The notes beneath the pieces were generated by a model. It was given only the letters and a program-made list of their open reading frames with translations. It was not told the DNA's origin and did not search any database. The position numbers and the translations under genes are program-made. From NCBI GenBank assembly GCA_036521075.1, contig DATDIL010000098.1, positions 15,090 to 79,089 of the forward strand: a DNA stretch of 64,000 nucleotides, given 5' to 3'. Below, one piece after another: positions 53,088 to 62,066 of the stretch. How positions within the stretch are numbered: position 1 is the stretch's first letter; each line of letters opens with the position of its first letter. Origin of the DNA: DAIDKA01 sp036521075 (GTDB taxonomy: Bacteria > Pseudomonadota > Gammaproteobacteria > Steroidobacterales > Steroidobacteraceae).

Positions 53088-53124
53088 AACTAAGAATTTA
53101 GATGCTTATCAACTAAGCAATTAG
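53088..53124. promoter_or_regulatory. Tandem BlaI-type operator candidates
   Basis: Two 14-bp sites share 12 of 14 bases: AACTAAGAATTTAG (53088-53101) and AACTAAGCAATTAG (53111-53124), 23 bp apart (about two turns of DNA). Each has CTAA/TTAG arms around a 4-bp spacer. They lie 15-51 bp upstream of the blaI start in a strongly AT-rich patch. A further inverted repeat TGCTTA/TAAGCA lies between them. BlaI/MecI bind short dyads of this kind, often in tandem. Confidence 0.55.
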
Positions 53125-53138
53125 TGACACTGGCGGAC

Positions 53139-53696
53139 TCAGCGCCGGAAGCAGCCGAGCAGGATACCGGCGCCAATGAACACACTGCCGCAGACACGAT
53201 TGAACCAGCGCATGCGAGTTCCCGTGCGCAGCCACGTTGCGAGCAACATGCCCGCTTGCGGTGCGAGCGGCTGGCGGCGGTCGATAAACTGCGGGAAGAA
53301 GGCGACACAGAACAGGATCGCCTTGGGATTCGACAGTGATACCAGCATGCCTGTACGGTAGCGATTCGAGCTGCCGGCGCGCAGCGCAGGACCCGGCGGG
53401 GCCAGTCCCGTATCGACCGTGCGCCAGGTCTTGATTCCCAGATAGAGCAGGTACGCGGCGCCGAGGTACTTGATAACTTCGAATGCGGTAGTGGAGGCGA
53501 CGAGCACAGCACCCAAGCCACCGAAGGAGATCGCCAGAATAATGGCGAGTCCGCTCAGCAGGCCCAACATGGTGCTGAACGTGCGGGTGAGCCCACAGTG
53601 AATGCCATGGGTCGCAGACAGCAGCATATTGGGTCCGGGGCTGCCAGAGACGACGAAGACCACCGCAATGTAGGCGAGCCAGATGTTCAAGGACAC
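53139..53696 (-). pseudogene. LysE/RhtB-type exporter with an in-frame internal deletion
   Basis: 185-aa protein. The N-terminal part is a normal LysE-family amino-acid exporter (VSGSPGPNMLLSATHGI, YLLYLGIKTWR, VSLSNPKAILFCVAFFPQFIDRRQPLAPQ). After residue 154 (LLAT) it jumps to WLRTGTRMRWFNRVCGSVFIGAGILL, the last helix of the family; the 20-25 residues that form TM5 in relatives are missing. No frameshift. The deletion junction lies near 53234. The protein is probably inactive, though the frame is open; a functional short variant cannot be excluded. GTG start at 53696; 14 bp downstream of the M16 gene. Confidence 0.65.
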
Positions 53697-53710
53697 TTGG
53701 CTGCTTACCT

Positions 53711-56458
53711 TCAGTGCTTGGGGATTGCGAAATCCCCGGCCTTGACCGTAAAGAGTGACTGCGGATCAATATACTGGCGCAGTGCGGCGTCAATGGCCTG
53801 CGGCGTCGCGGCGGCAATGCTGCGCTCGAATTTGGCATCCCAGGAGAAGTCACGACCCAGAAAGAGGTGACTGGCCAGAGTGTTCGCCAAGGCACGATCT
53901 GTGGAGCGGGCGACAATGCGCGCCTGCAGGATGCCGGATTTGGCGTCGGCCACTTCTTTCGCCGTGTAACCTGACTTCAGGGCCCGCTCGAGCTCCTCGT
54001 GGACGTCGGTCTCGACTTTGCCGATGTTCTGCGGAGCGCAGATCGCGTACACGGAGAACGAGCCTACGGCATCCAGCGGGTCGGCGCTCAGGCTCGAACC
54101 CACCGTATAACTGACGCCATCGTGCTGACGGATGCGGGTTGCGAGCCGCGAGTTGAGGAACCCGCCGCCAAGAATGGCATTGCCGATTTCCAGGGCAGGA
54201 TAGGCGGGATCGTCATCACGCAGCCGCAGCGTTCCATTGGAAAAGTACACGGCATTGGCCTTATCCGGAGTCTCAATGGTCTCGGACTTTGCCACGATCG
54301 CCTTGTAGACAGCCGCTGCCCGGACGTATGCGCTCGGGCTCTTCCAGGCGCCGAAATCGCGCTGCAGAGCCTGTGTCACCGCGTCAGCATCGAAGCTGCC
54401 CACGAAGGCGGCCTCGCCATTGGAGGCGCCGTAGAATCGCTGCTGAAACTGCTGCAGATCCTGGACCGTGATCTTGCTGACCGACGCCACCTCCTCGTCG
54501 AAGGTCGGGGCGTAACGGAAGTCTCCGGGAGCGTAGGGGGAGAGGTAGCGACGCTCCGCCTGGCTGGCTAATGACTGCGGCTCGCTCCGGGAGCTGTCGA
54601 TCTGTGCCAGACGCTGACGCTTGATTTCATCCAGCTGATCGGCCGGGAAGGCGGGTTGCTGCACCACTTCCGCCGCCAGGTCCAGCACCGCCGGCAGATT
54701 CTCACGTGTGCTCTCCAAGGACACGGACACGCCGTTCGCATCGCCCGAGACGCCCAGTGTCGCCTTGAGGCGTGTCAGCTCGTCCTGCAGCTGCTGGCGG
54801 GTGTGTTTGCGGGTGCCGCGCATGAGCATGGCGCCGGTGAGCCTGCCGACATCGCCCAGATTCTGCAGCGACTGCAGGTCGCCGAAATGCAGTCTGATTA
54901 CACCGCTCACACGCCCGCCGCGGGATTTGCGCTCCAGGAATGCCGTCTTCAGCGAGCCGACCGTAGCGCGTGTGGTGCGCGCCTCGATGTTGGCCGGTGT
55001 TGCCTCGAAGCGCTCGCCAGCTTCCACGGCCTGCCTGCCCGTGTAGCCCTGCAGCATTGCCGTGAGGGGCGGTGCGGCCGGAATCGCAGCGCGCAGGGGC
55101 GTCTCCTGCGGAATGAATGTACCGACCGTCAGGTTCGAGGTGATGAGGTAAGTGCGCGCTACGCGCTGTACGTCCGCAATCGTCACCTTCCTCATCTGGT
55201 CGCGGTCCCAGAACAGCAGCCGCCAGTCGCCCGCGGCCACGTTCTCGCTCAGATCCGCGGCCACCTGCTGCGAGGAGGTCATGAGGCGCTCGTAGCCGTT
55301 GAGCTCCTGCGCCTTTACCCGCTGCAGCTCCGCTTCGGTGAAGGGTTCAGTCGCGAGCCCGGCGAGTACCTCGTCCAGTGCCGCTCGGGCTGCGGGCAGG
55401 GTGCCATCCTTGGGCAATATCAGCGTGACCATCAGATAGCCCGGATCATGCATGCTGGCCGCGTTGGCGCTTGCCTGCACGGCGAGCTTCGTGCCGACCA
55501 GCTCCTTGTACAGCCGCCCGGAAGGTCGTTCATTGAGCATCTCGGCCAGCAGCCCGAGCGCCGCGCTGTCGGCCTGGGCGTCCGCGGGAATGTGGAACGA
55601 CTCGATGAGCACCAGCTGTCCACCCGTGCGCCGCAGCGTCACTTCGCGTTCGCCGTCCTGCGGCGGCTCGATCGTGTAAGGATTGGGCAGCACCCGTGTG
55701 GGGCGCGCAATCACCCCGAACACGCGCTGGATGTAGGCGAGCGTCTGCTGCGCATCGAAGTTGCCCGCGACGATGAGCACGGCGTTATCGGGCTGGTAGT
55801 AAGTGTGGTAGAACTTTTGCAGATCGGTGATTGGTACGTTCTCGATGTCCGATCGCGCGCCGATTGTGGGGTGGCCGTAGTTGTGCCACAGATAGGCGGT
55901 CTCCAACACGCGCTCACGCAGAATGTTGACCGGGCTGTTCTCGCCGCGTTCGTATTCGTTGCGTACGACCGTCATCTCGCTGTCCAGGTCCTTCTTCGCA
56001 ATGAAGGAGTGCACCATCCGGTCGGCCTCCAGCCCCAAAGCCCATTCGAGGTTGGCCTGGGTTGCCGGAAAGGTTTCAAAGTAGTTGGTCCGATCATCCG
56101 CAGTCGTCGCGTTCGCACTGGCGCCGTGGCTGGAGATCTCCGCGGGGATGTTCGGGTTGCGGGGCGTGCCCTTGAAGCTCAGATGCTCGAGCAGGTGCGC
56201 CATCCCGGTTTCACCGTAGCTCTCGAACCGCGATCCAACCTTGTAGGTGATGTTCACAGTCGTGGTGGTGCTGGAGTCGTCCGGATACAGCAGCACCTTC
56301 AAACGGTTGTCGAGCTCATACTGCGTCACCCCCTCGATCGTGATGACCTTGGCGGGTTGTGCGGCGAAGACGGGTTCTGCCAGGACCACCAACTCGGCGG
56401 CGAGTAACAGCGCGAATGGCAAACGTCGCAGGGCATGCGACCAGCAGGTACGGCTCAT
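53711..56458 (-). CDS. M16-family zinc metalloprotease (two-domain, insulinase-like)
   Basis: 915-aa exported peptidase. Signal peptide (LPFALLLAAELVVLAEPVFAAQP). N-terminal catalytic M16 domain has the inverted zincin HLLEH (GMAHLLEHLSFKGTP) with the distal Glu in EMTVVRNEYERGENSP. A middle M16_C domain, then a second M16 half (from about residue 505, SRGGRVSGVIRLHFGD...) that lacks HxxEH, as usual. This one-chain two-half form resembles PqqL-type periplasmic peptidases. Likely degrades short peptides in the periplasm. Confidence 0.92.
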   Translation of the reverse strand: MSRTCWSHALRRLPFALLLAAELVVLAEPVFAAQPAKVITIEGVTQYELDNRLKVLLYPDDSSTTTTVNITYKVGSRFESYGETGMAHLLEHLSFKGTPRNPNIPAEISSHGASANATTADDRTNYFETFPATQANLEWALGLEADRMVHSFIAKKDLDSEMTVVRNEYERGENSPVNILRERVLETAYLWHNYGHPTIGARSDIENVPITDLQKFYHTYYQPDNAVLIVAGNFDAQQTLAYIQRVFGVIARPTRVLPNPYTIEPPQDGEREVTLRRTGGQLVLIESFHIPADAQADSAALGLLAEMLNERPSGRLYKELVGTKLAVQASANAASMHDPGYLMVTLILPKDGTLPAARAALDEVLAGLATEPFTEAELQRVKAQELNGYERLMTSSQQVAADLSENVAAGDWRLLFWDRDQMRKVTIADVQRVARTYLITSNLTVGTFIPQETPLRAAIPAAPPLTAMLQGYTGRQAVEAGERFEATPANIEARTTRATVGSLKTAFLERKSRGGRVSGVIRLHFGDLQSLQNLGDVGRLTGAMLMRGTRKHTRQQLQDELTRLKATLGVSGDANGVSVSLESTRENLPAVLDLAAEVVQQPAFPADQLDEIKRQRLAQIDSSRSEPQSLASQAERRYLSPYAPGDFRYAPTFDEEVASVSKITVQDLQQFQQRFYGASNGEAAFVGSFDADAVTQALQRDFGAWKSPSAYVRAAAVYKAIVAKSETIETPDKANAVYFSNGTLRLRDDDPAYPALEIGNAILGGGFLNSRLATRIRQHDGVSYTVGSSLSADPLDAVGSFSVYAICAPQNIGKVETDVHEELERALKSGYTAKEVADAKSGILQARIVARSTDRALANTLASHLFLGRDFSWDAKFERSIAAATPQAIDAALRQYIDPQSLFTVKAGDFAIPKH

Positions 56459-56632
56459 TCGACCTCCGGGGGAACGGTATTACAGCGGCCAGAGGCTGTA
56501 CCGGATGGTCAGCCGCACGGCCGCTAAGTACAATATACCGCCTGGTGCGAGTGCCGCGCGAGGCGCGACAGGGTATGATTCATGGTACGTCGACATTTTC
56601 CGGACTCGCAACCGACAAAAAACAGGGCGTAA

Positions 56633-57763
56633 TTGAAGCTCGCCGTTCCCAAAGAAACCTCTCCCGGTGAAACGCGCGTTGCCGCGACACCGGAGTCGGT
56701 GAAAAAGCTCAAAGGCCTGGGCCTGGATGTGGTGGTTCAGGCCGGGGCGGGTGAGCGTGCGCGCATTTCGGATGCGGATTTTGCAGCCGCGGGCGCATCG
56801 GTAGCCCCCGATGCACGGACCACGCTCGAAGGGGCCGATATCGTGCTCAAGGTGCGCGGTCCGAAGGGCGCGGAAACCGCCCTCCTGGGAAAAGGTGTGG
56901 TGCTGGCCGCGCTGCTGGCTCCGTACACCGAGAAGGACGCCATCCATGAGCTGGCGCAGCAGGGCGTCGCCGCCTTCGCCATGGAATTTCTACCCCGCAT
57001 CTCGCGTGCCCAGGGGATGGATGTGCTGTCATCCCAGGCCAATCTGGCCGGCTACAAGGCGGTCATCGACGCCGCCGCCCAATTCGGCCGTGCCATGCCG
57101 ATGATGATGACCGCGGCCGGCACCATCGCGCCGGCGCGTGTGCTGGTGATGGGAGTCGGTGTTGCGGGACTGCAGGCCATTGCCACCGCCAGGCGCCTGG
57201 GCGCGATCGTCTCTGCGAGCGATGTGCGCCCGGCCACCAAGGAGCAGGTCGAATCCTTAGGGGCCACCTTTGTGGCCGTGATGGACGAGGAATTCAAGAA
57301 CGCCCAGACGGCCGGCGGCTATGCCAAGGAAATGTCCAGGGACTACCAGGTCAAGCAGGCGGCTTTGATCGCCGAGACCATCAGGAAGCAGGACATTGTC
57401 ATCACCACCGCGTTGATCCCGGGCCGCAAGGCGCCCGTGCTGGTGAGCGAGGAGATGATCAAGACCATGAAGTCAGGATCGGTGATCGTGGACCTGGCGG
57501 CGGAGACTGGCGGCAACACCGCGCTCACCAGGGCCGACGAAGTGGTTCAGGTGCATGGCGTCACCATCATGGGCTACACCAATCTGCCCGGGCGTTTGGC
57601 GGTGGATTCCTCCGCGCTCTACGCGCGCAATCTGTTCAACTTCATCGGCCTGGTCGTGGACAAGAAAACCGGCACGCTGGCCATCGACTGGAATGACGAA
57701 ATCATCCAAGGTTCGCTGGTGACCAGGGACGGAGCGGTGGTCCATCCGGCGGCCCAAGGCTGA
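56633..57763 (+). CDS. pntAA: NAD(P) transhydrogenase subunit alpha part 1
   Basis: NAD(H)-binding domain I of the proton-pumping transhydrogenase, 376 aa. Motifs: LAVPKETSPGETRVAATPESVKKL, and VMGVGVAGLQAIATARRLGAIVSASDVRPATKEQVESLGA, the Rossmann site with Asp. Start is TTG 56633; no ATG or GTG fits the conserved N-terminus. The split into part 1 and part 2 is the form found in alphaproteobacteria and some gammaproteobacteria. It is the first gene of a three-gene operon. Confidence 0.95.
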   Translation: MKLAVPKETSPGETRVAATPESVKKLKGLGLDVVVQAGAGERARISDADFAAAGASVAPDARTTLEGADIVLKVRGPKGAETALLGKGVVLAALLAPYTEKDAIHELAQQGVAAFAMEFLPRISRAQGMDVLSSQANLAGYKAVIDAAAQFGRAMPMMMTAAGTIAPARVLVMGVGVAGLQAIATARRLGAIVSASDVRPATKEQVESLGATFVAVMDEEFKNAQTAGGYAKEMSRDYQVKQAALIAETIRKQDIVITTALIPGRKAPVLVSEEMIKTMKSGSVIVDLAAETGGNTALTRADEVVQVHGVTIMGYTNLPGRLAVDSSALYARNLFNFIGLVVDKKTGTLAIDWNDEIIQGSLVTRDGAVVHPAAQG

Positions 57764-57766
57764 TTT

Positions 57767-58075
57767 ATGGAAATGATCGACCCTTTTGTGTTCCGATTCG
57801 CGATTTTTGTTCTGGCGATTTTCGTCGGCTATTTCGTGGTGTGGGGCGTGACACCGGCCTTGCATACGCCGCTCATGAGCGTGACCAATGCCATCTCGTC
57901 GGTGATCATTGTCGGCGCCTTGATCGCGGTGGCGGTCCCGGCCGTCCACGGAGCGTCGTGGACCTCAAAGATCCTCGGATTCGTAGCGCTGATTCTGGCG
58001 AGCGTGAATATCTTCGGCGGCTTCCTGGTCACCGCGCGCATGCTGGCCATGTACAGGAAGAAAGACAAGAAGTGA
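57767..58075 (+). CDS. pntAB: NAD(P) transhydrogenase subunit alpha part 2
   Basis: 102-aa membrane part of the alpha subunit with three or four TM helices (FRFAIFVLAIFVGYFVVWGV, TPLMSVTNAISSVIIVGALIAVA, ILGFVALILASVNIFGGFLVTARML). HTPLMSVTNAISS is the family motif. Starts 3 bp after pntAA; its stop overlaps the GTG of pntB. Confidence 0.95.
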   Translation: MEMIDPFVFRFAIFVLAIFVGYFVVWGVTPALHTPLMSVTNAISSVIIVGALIAVAVPAVHGASWTSKILGFVALILASVNIFGGFLVTARMLAMYRKKDKK

Positions 58076-59472
58076 CCGGCCATGCGGATCTTGCGGCCCT
58101 GCTGTACCTGCTTGCCGGGCTGTTTTTCATTCTCGCCCTGAAGGGCCTGGCCTCGCCTGCCACCTCGCGCGCAGGCAACCGTAACGGCATGGTTGGCATG
58201 ACCATCGCCGTACTGACCACACTATGGGTAGCTGGCGTCACCGATCCTTTGACCTGGGGCTTGGTTGTCGGCGGGCTTCTGATCGGCGGCGGCATCGGCG
58301 CAACCATGGCCAGGCGTATTGCCATGACCGACATGCCCCAGCTGGTTGCGGCCTTTCACTCACTGGTGGGCTTGGCCGCGGTGCTGATCGCCGGCGCGGC
58401 GCTTTATTCCCCGAGTGCGTTCGGCATCGGCACCGAAGGCGCAATTCATACCCAAAGTCTGATTGAAATGAGTCTGGGCGGGGCTATCGGTGCCATCACC
58501 TTCAGCGGCTCGATCATCGCTTTTGCCAAATTGAACGGCAACATGTCGGGCGCGCCGATCATTCTTCCGGCGCGACATGTGCTCAATCTGCTGATCTTGC
58601 TGGTGGTCGTCGGGCTGATCGTCTATTTCACCATGAACCAGCCGCAGTGGGCGTTCTGGGCCATCACCTGCCTGTCCTTCGTATTCGGCATTACCCTGAT
58701 CATTCCCATTGGCGGGGCGGACATGCCGGTGGTGGTGTCGATGCTGAATTCCTATTCCGGCTGGGCGGCAGCCGGCATCGGCTTTACGCTCGAGAACACG
58801 GCCCTGATCATCACCGGGGCGCTCGTGGGCTCATCGGGCGCGATACTCTCGTACATCATGTGCAAGGGGATGAACCGCAGCTTCATTTCGGTGATCGCGG
58901 GTGGTTTCGGTGGTGAAGTGGCGGCGGCTGGCGCCAAGGAGATACGGCCGGTCAAGCAGGGCTCGGCAGAGGACGCCGCCTTTATCATGAAGAACTCCTC
59001 CAGCGTGATCATCGTGCCCGGATATGGAATGGCGGTGGCCCAGGCGCAGCATGCGGTGCGCGAGATGGCCGACAGACTCAAGGCCCAAGGCGTGAAGGTC
59101 TCCTATGCCATTCATCCCGTGGCGGGCCGCATGCCGGGCCATATGAATGTACTGCTGGCGGAAGCCAATGTGCCCTATGACGAGGTCTTCGAGCTGGAGG
59201 ACATCAACTCGCAATTCGCCCAGGCCGATGTCGCCTACGTGATCGGCGCCAACGATGTCACCAATCCATCCGCGAAGACCGATCCCAAGTCGCCCATTTT
59301 CGGCATGCCGATCCTGGATGTGGAGAAGGCCAAGACCGTACTGTTCGTCAAACGCGGCATGGGCTCCGGTTATGCGGGGGTGGACAACGAACTCTTCTTT
59401 CGCAACAACACCATGATGCTCTTCGCCGACGCCAAAAAGATGACCGAGGAGATCATCAAAGCGCTCGGCTAG
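58072..59472 (+). CDS. pntB: NAD(P) transhydrogenase subunit beta
   Basis: 466-aa subunit with nine or so TM helices and the C-terminal NADP(H)-binding domain III (IIVPGYGMAVAQAQHAVREMADRLKAQGVKVSYAIHPVAGRMPGHMNVLLAEANVPYDEVFELEDIN; GANDVTNPSAKTDP). Completes the proton-translocating enzyme that makes NADPH. GTG 58072 overlaps the pntAB stop; the frame is open upstream inside pntAB but that part is not coding. Confidence 0.95.
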   Translation: MTGHADLAALLYLLAGLFFILALKGLASPATSRAGNRNGMVGMTIAVLTTLWVAGVTDPLTWGLVVGGLLIGGGIGATMARRIAMTDMPQLVAAFHSLVGLAAVLIAGAALYSPSAFGIGTEGAIHTQSLIEMSLGGAIGAITFSGSIIAFAKLNGNMSGAPIILPARHVLNLLILLVVVGLIVYFTMNQPQWAFWAITCLSFVFGITLIIPIGGADMPVVVSMLNSYSGWAAAGIGFTLENTALIITGALVGSSGAILSYIMCKGMNRSFISVIAGGFGGEVAAAGAKEIRPVKQGSAEDAAFIMKNSSSVIIVPGYGMAVAQAQHAVREMADRLKAQGVKVSYAIHPVAGRMPGHMNVLLAEANVPYDEVFELEDINSQFAQADVAYVIGANDVTNPSAKTDPKSPIFGMPILDVEKAKTVLFVKRGMGSGYAGVDNELFFRNNTMMLFADAKKMTEEIIKALG

Positions 59473-59500
59473 TTCGCGCGCGATATGCTACAAATGGCCG

Positions 59501-60244
59501 ATGAGCAAGATCGATATCAAGACCCGTGACGGCATTTGCCCGAGCTACGTCTACCGACCGGCGGGCAGGGCCCCAAACCCTGCGGTGTTGGTGTTCATGG
59601 ACGGTCTGGCAATACGTCCTGCGATGCTCGAGCTCGGCGCGCGACTGGCCACATTAGGCTACTACGTCCTGCTGCCGGATCTTTTCTATCGCTCCGGACC
59701 ATATGAGCCAATGGATCCGCATACGGTGTTCAGCGATCCTGAGAAACGCAAGGTACTGCTGGAGAAGTTCTTTGCGCCGGCGACGCCCGCGAACATCATG
59801 TCGGATACGCGCGCATTCCTGGAGTATCTCGCGGCGCAACCCGAGGTGACGCCTGGCGGCATCGGGACTACGGGTTATTGCATGGGCGGGCTCATGTCGC
59901 TGACTGCGGCCGGGACCTACCCGGATCAGATTGTTGCGGCTGCCTCGTATCACGGCGGCCGGCTGGCCAGCGATGCGCCGGACAGTCCTCACTTGCTGGC
60001 CGCGAAAATGCGCGCGCGCATCTATGTTGCCGGTGCGATCGAGGACCCATCGTTCCCGGATGATATGAAGCAGCGGTTGGAGCGCGCGTTTACCGAGGCC
60101 GGCGTCGATCACAGGATCGAGACCTACCCGGCCAAGCACGGCTGGGTGTTCCGCGATACCCCCGTCTACGATGCGGCGGCCGCCGAGCGCCACTGGCGCA
60201 GCCTGGGCAAACTGCTGGCCGCGAAGCTGAAGAAAGTTGACTGA
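59501..60244 (+). CDS. Dienelactone hydrolase-family protein
   Basis: 247-aa alpha/beta hydrolase. Nucleophile Cys in GTTGYCMGGLMSL (GxCxGG), acid residue around GAIEDPSFPDD, catalytic His in KHGWVFRDTPVYDAAAAERHW. Related to carboxymethylenebutenolidase, but many relatives act on other lactones or esters. It follows pntB by 28 bp on the same strand. Confidence 0.9.
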   Translation: MSKIDIKTRDGICPSYVYRPAGRAPNPAVLVFMDGLAIRPAMLELGARLATLGYYVLLPDLFYRSGPYEPMDPHTVFSDPEKRKVLLEKFFAPATPANIMSDTRAFLEYLAAQPEVTPGGIGTTGYCMGGLMSLTAAGTYPDQIVAAASYHGGRLASDAPDSPHLLAAKMRARIYVAGAIEDPSFPDDMKQRLERAFTEAGVDHRIETYPAKHGWVFRDTPVYDAAAAERHWRSLGKLLAAKLKKVD

Positions 60245-60286
60245 TCAGTAATTATATTAAGAATAACAATCTCTTATATATTATAA

Positions 60287-60308
60287 CTCATCTTAAATAT
60301 AAGATGAG
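60287..60308. terminator. Perfect hairpin in an AT-rich intergenic region
   Basis: CTCATCTTA-AATA-TAAGATGAG, a 9-bp perfect stem with a 4-nt loop, in a 60-bp AT-rich stretch after the dienelactone hydrolase gene. It is followed by CGGTTGG rather than a U tract, so it may be a weak terminator or an operator in front of the GST gene. A second palindrome, AAGGCGCGCCTT (60326-60337), lies just downstream. Confidence 0.4.
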
Positions 60309-60403
60309 CGGTTGGCGCCATCGCTAAGGCGCGCCTTCTTGATGCCCTGCGACGCGAGGGTTTCCAATTGCTCGCGGCGTAGTATCGTTCCGGGAGCGAA
60401 CAT

Positions 60404-61138
60404 ATGGTCTACGAGCTGTATTACTGGCCGTCAATTCAAGGCCGAGGCGAATTCGTGCGGCTGTCGCTGGAGGAGGCCGGTGCGGCCTATGTGGACGTGG
60501 CCCGCGACGCGAAATCCGGCACCGGCATCGCGCGCCTGATGCGGTTTGTGAAAGGGCAGCACGAATCACGGCCACCCTTTGCGCCGCCGTTTCTGAAGGC
60601 GGGACGGCTGGTGATCGCGCACACTGCCAATATCCTGATGTTCCTGGGGCCACGACATGGTCTTGCGCCGCAGCAGGAGGCGGGGCGCTTGTGGGCCAAC
60701 CAGCTGCAACTCACCGTGACGGACTTCGTGGCAGAGGTGCATGACACGCATCACCCGATAGCCTCCGGCCTCTACTACCAGGATCAGAAGAAGGAAGCGC
60801 GTCGCCGTACATTGGACTTCCTGCAGAACCGGCTTCCCAAGTTCCTTGGCTACTTCGAGAGCGTTCTAGCGCGCAATCCGCGCGGCGAGCGCTACGCGAT
60901 GGGCGCACGACTAAGCTATGTCGACCTGTCGCTGTTTCAGGTTATTGCCGGCATGAGTTATGCGTTTCCGAATTCCATGAGGAAGGTGAAGCGTCGGCAC
61001 CGTCTACTATTTGCATTGCATGAGCGGGTCCAGGAGCGTCCGCGGATTGCTGCCTACCTTGCCTCTCCACGACGTATCGCATTCAATGAAGAGGGGATTT
61101 TCCGGCGCTACCCGGAACTGGACGTCGCCGGTTCATAG
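60404..61138 (+). CDS. Glutathione S-transferase-family protein
   Basis: 244-aa two-domain GST. N-terminal thioredoxin fold with YELYYWPSIQGRGEFVRLSLEEAGAAYVDV (the Tyr/Ser-type glutathione site region) and PPFLKAGRLVIAHTANILMFLG; C-terminal all-helical domain with LSYVDLSLFQVIAGMSYAFP. ATG 60404 has GGGAG upstream. It is 8 bp from the decayed MFS gene. Substrate unknown. Confidence 0.88.
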   Translation: MVYELYYWPSIQGRGEFVRLSLEEAGAAYVDVARDAKSGTGIARLMRFVKGQHESRPPFAPPFLKAGRLVIAHTANILMFLGPRHGLAPQQEAGRLWANQLQLTVTDFVAEVHDTHHPIASGLYYQDQKKEARRRTLDFLQNRLPKFLGYFESVLARNPRGERYAMGARLSYVDLSLFQVIAGMSYAFPNSMRKVKRRHRLLFALHERVQERPRIAAYLASPRRIAFNEEGIFRRYPELDVAGS

Positions 61139-61146
61139 CCGCCGCG

Positions 61147-61725
61147 ATGTTGCCGGACAACTTGTCGATCGCTCCTGCGTCTTCGTCGCATCCTACCGAG
61201 GGGTCGAAGCATTTCTTGCCGTGGCTGGTCGCGGTCGCGTTTTTCATGGAATCCCTGGACACCACGATTCTCAACACCGCGGTCCCCACCATCTCTGCGG
61301 CCCTGCACGTCGGTGCCCTGAGCATGAAGGCGGTGCTGGCGAGCTACACACTGAGCCTTGCGGTCTTCATTCCGATCAGTGGCTGGATGGCGGATCGATT
61401 TGGCACCCGCCGGGTATTCGCCTGCGCGATCGGCCTGTTCACCTTGGGCTCTTTTCTATGCGGACTATCGGGGAACATTCATTGGCTCATCGTATGTCGA
61501 ATTCTGCAAGGTTGCGGGGGGGCGATGATGGTCCCCGCGGGACTGGCTACGGCAATTTTTGTTCCCGCGACCGGATCCAGTCCCGCCGAGATGACGCTCG
61601 GGATACACCGGGCGCTGATTGGACTGGGAGCATTGACGATCGCGTCCACGATCGTATTCAGAAGTCTGAAGGGCGGGGATGGCGATGACGTGAGCCAGCA
61701 TAAAGCGCTGCATCTCGGCGGCTGA
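61147..61725 (+). pseudogene. DHA2-family MFS exporter with a large in-frame internal deletion
   Basis: 192-aa frame. Residues 24-130 are the first four TM helices of a DHA2 drug exporter (LPWLVAVAFFMESLDTTILNTAVPTISAAL, FIPISGWMADRFGTRRVF, RILQGCGGAMMVPAG). Residues 132-192 (GLATAIFVPATGSSPAEMTLGIHRALIGLGALTIASTIVF then GDGDDVSQHKALH) match the last helix and C-terminus of the same family. The roughly 280 residues in between are missing. The junction is near 61540, without a frameshift. With only about five helices it cannot work as an MFS transporter. Confidence 0.75.
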
Positions 61726-62066
61726 AGAGGCGATGGTGAGGCGCTCCTACCTGACGCTGTCCGCGGTCAATACCGCGAGTTCCGGGGTGCCCTTGACAGC
61801 GGGTGCGGTCCGGCGAATGCTTGGGCTCATACGCCACACGAGAAGCCAATAATGGTCACCGGCGCGAAACCAGTCACGCAGTACACCGCTCAGACAATGA
61901 GTGTTCGCATTGATAGGGCGCGCGGCCAGGCGCTCATTACGTTTGTCCCCCATGGTCACCCGCCGGTATGCCTGCATCTGCCGATGACGTCGCTGGATCG
62001 CTTTCTGGTGCAGGCCGCTGGTGAACTGGCCATCGCGCGTGAGGACGGCACCTCCTAGCCCACGGA
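61726..62066. other. Region between the decayed MFS gene and the low-complexity secreted protein
   Basis: About 340 bp without a convincing gene of known family. It holds a 39-codon frame (61733-61852) that meets the next ORF by a TAATG overlap, and the small ORF described separately (61897-62058). Both lack recognisable motifs. I see no repeat ends, tRNA or hairpin with a U tract. It may be debris left from the same deletion that shortened the MFS gene. Confidence 0.4.
61897..62058 (+). CDS. Small hypothetical protein, 53 aa
   Basis: Short ORF (MSVRIDRARGQALITFVPHGH then PPVCLHLPMTSLDRFLVQAAG) with protein-like composition but no family I know. A longer reading from ATG 61852 adds 15 residues. 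Weak evidence; it could be a chance frame. Confidence 0.3.
   Translation: MSVRIDRARGQALITFVPHGHPPVCLHLPMTSLDRFLVQAAGELAIAREDGTS

Noticed and set aside
54656..56407. 583-codon plus-strand open frame antisense to the M16 protease
   Set aside because: It mirrors the minus-strand M16 gene, which has HLLEH and the full two-domain structure. The antisense product shows no motif.
61747..61977. 76-codon minus-strand frame (LSGVLRDWFRAGDHYWLLV)
   Set aside because: It looks protein-like in part, but has no start context and no family I can name; I could not support a transposase or phage origin.
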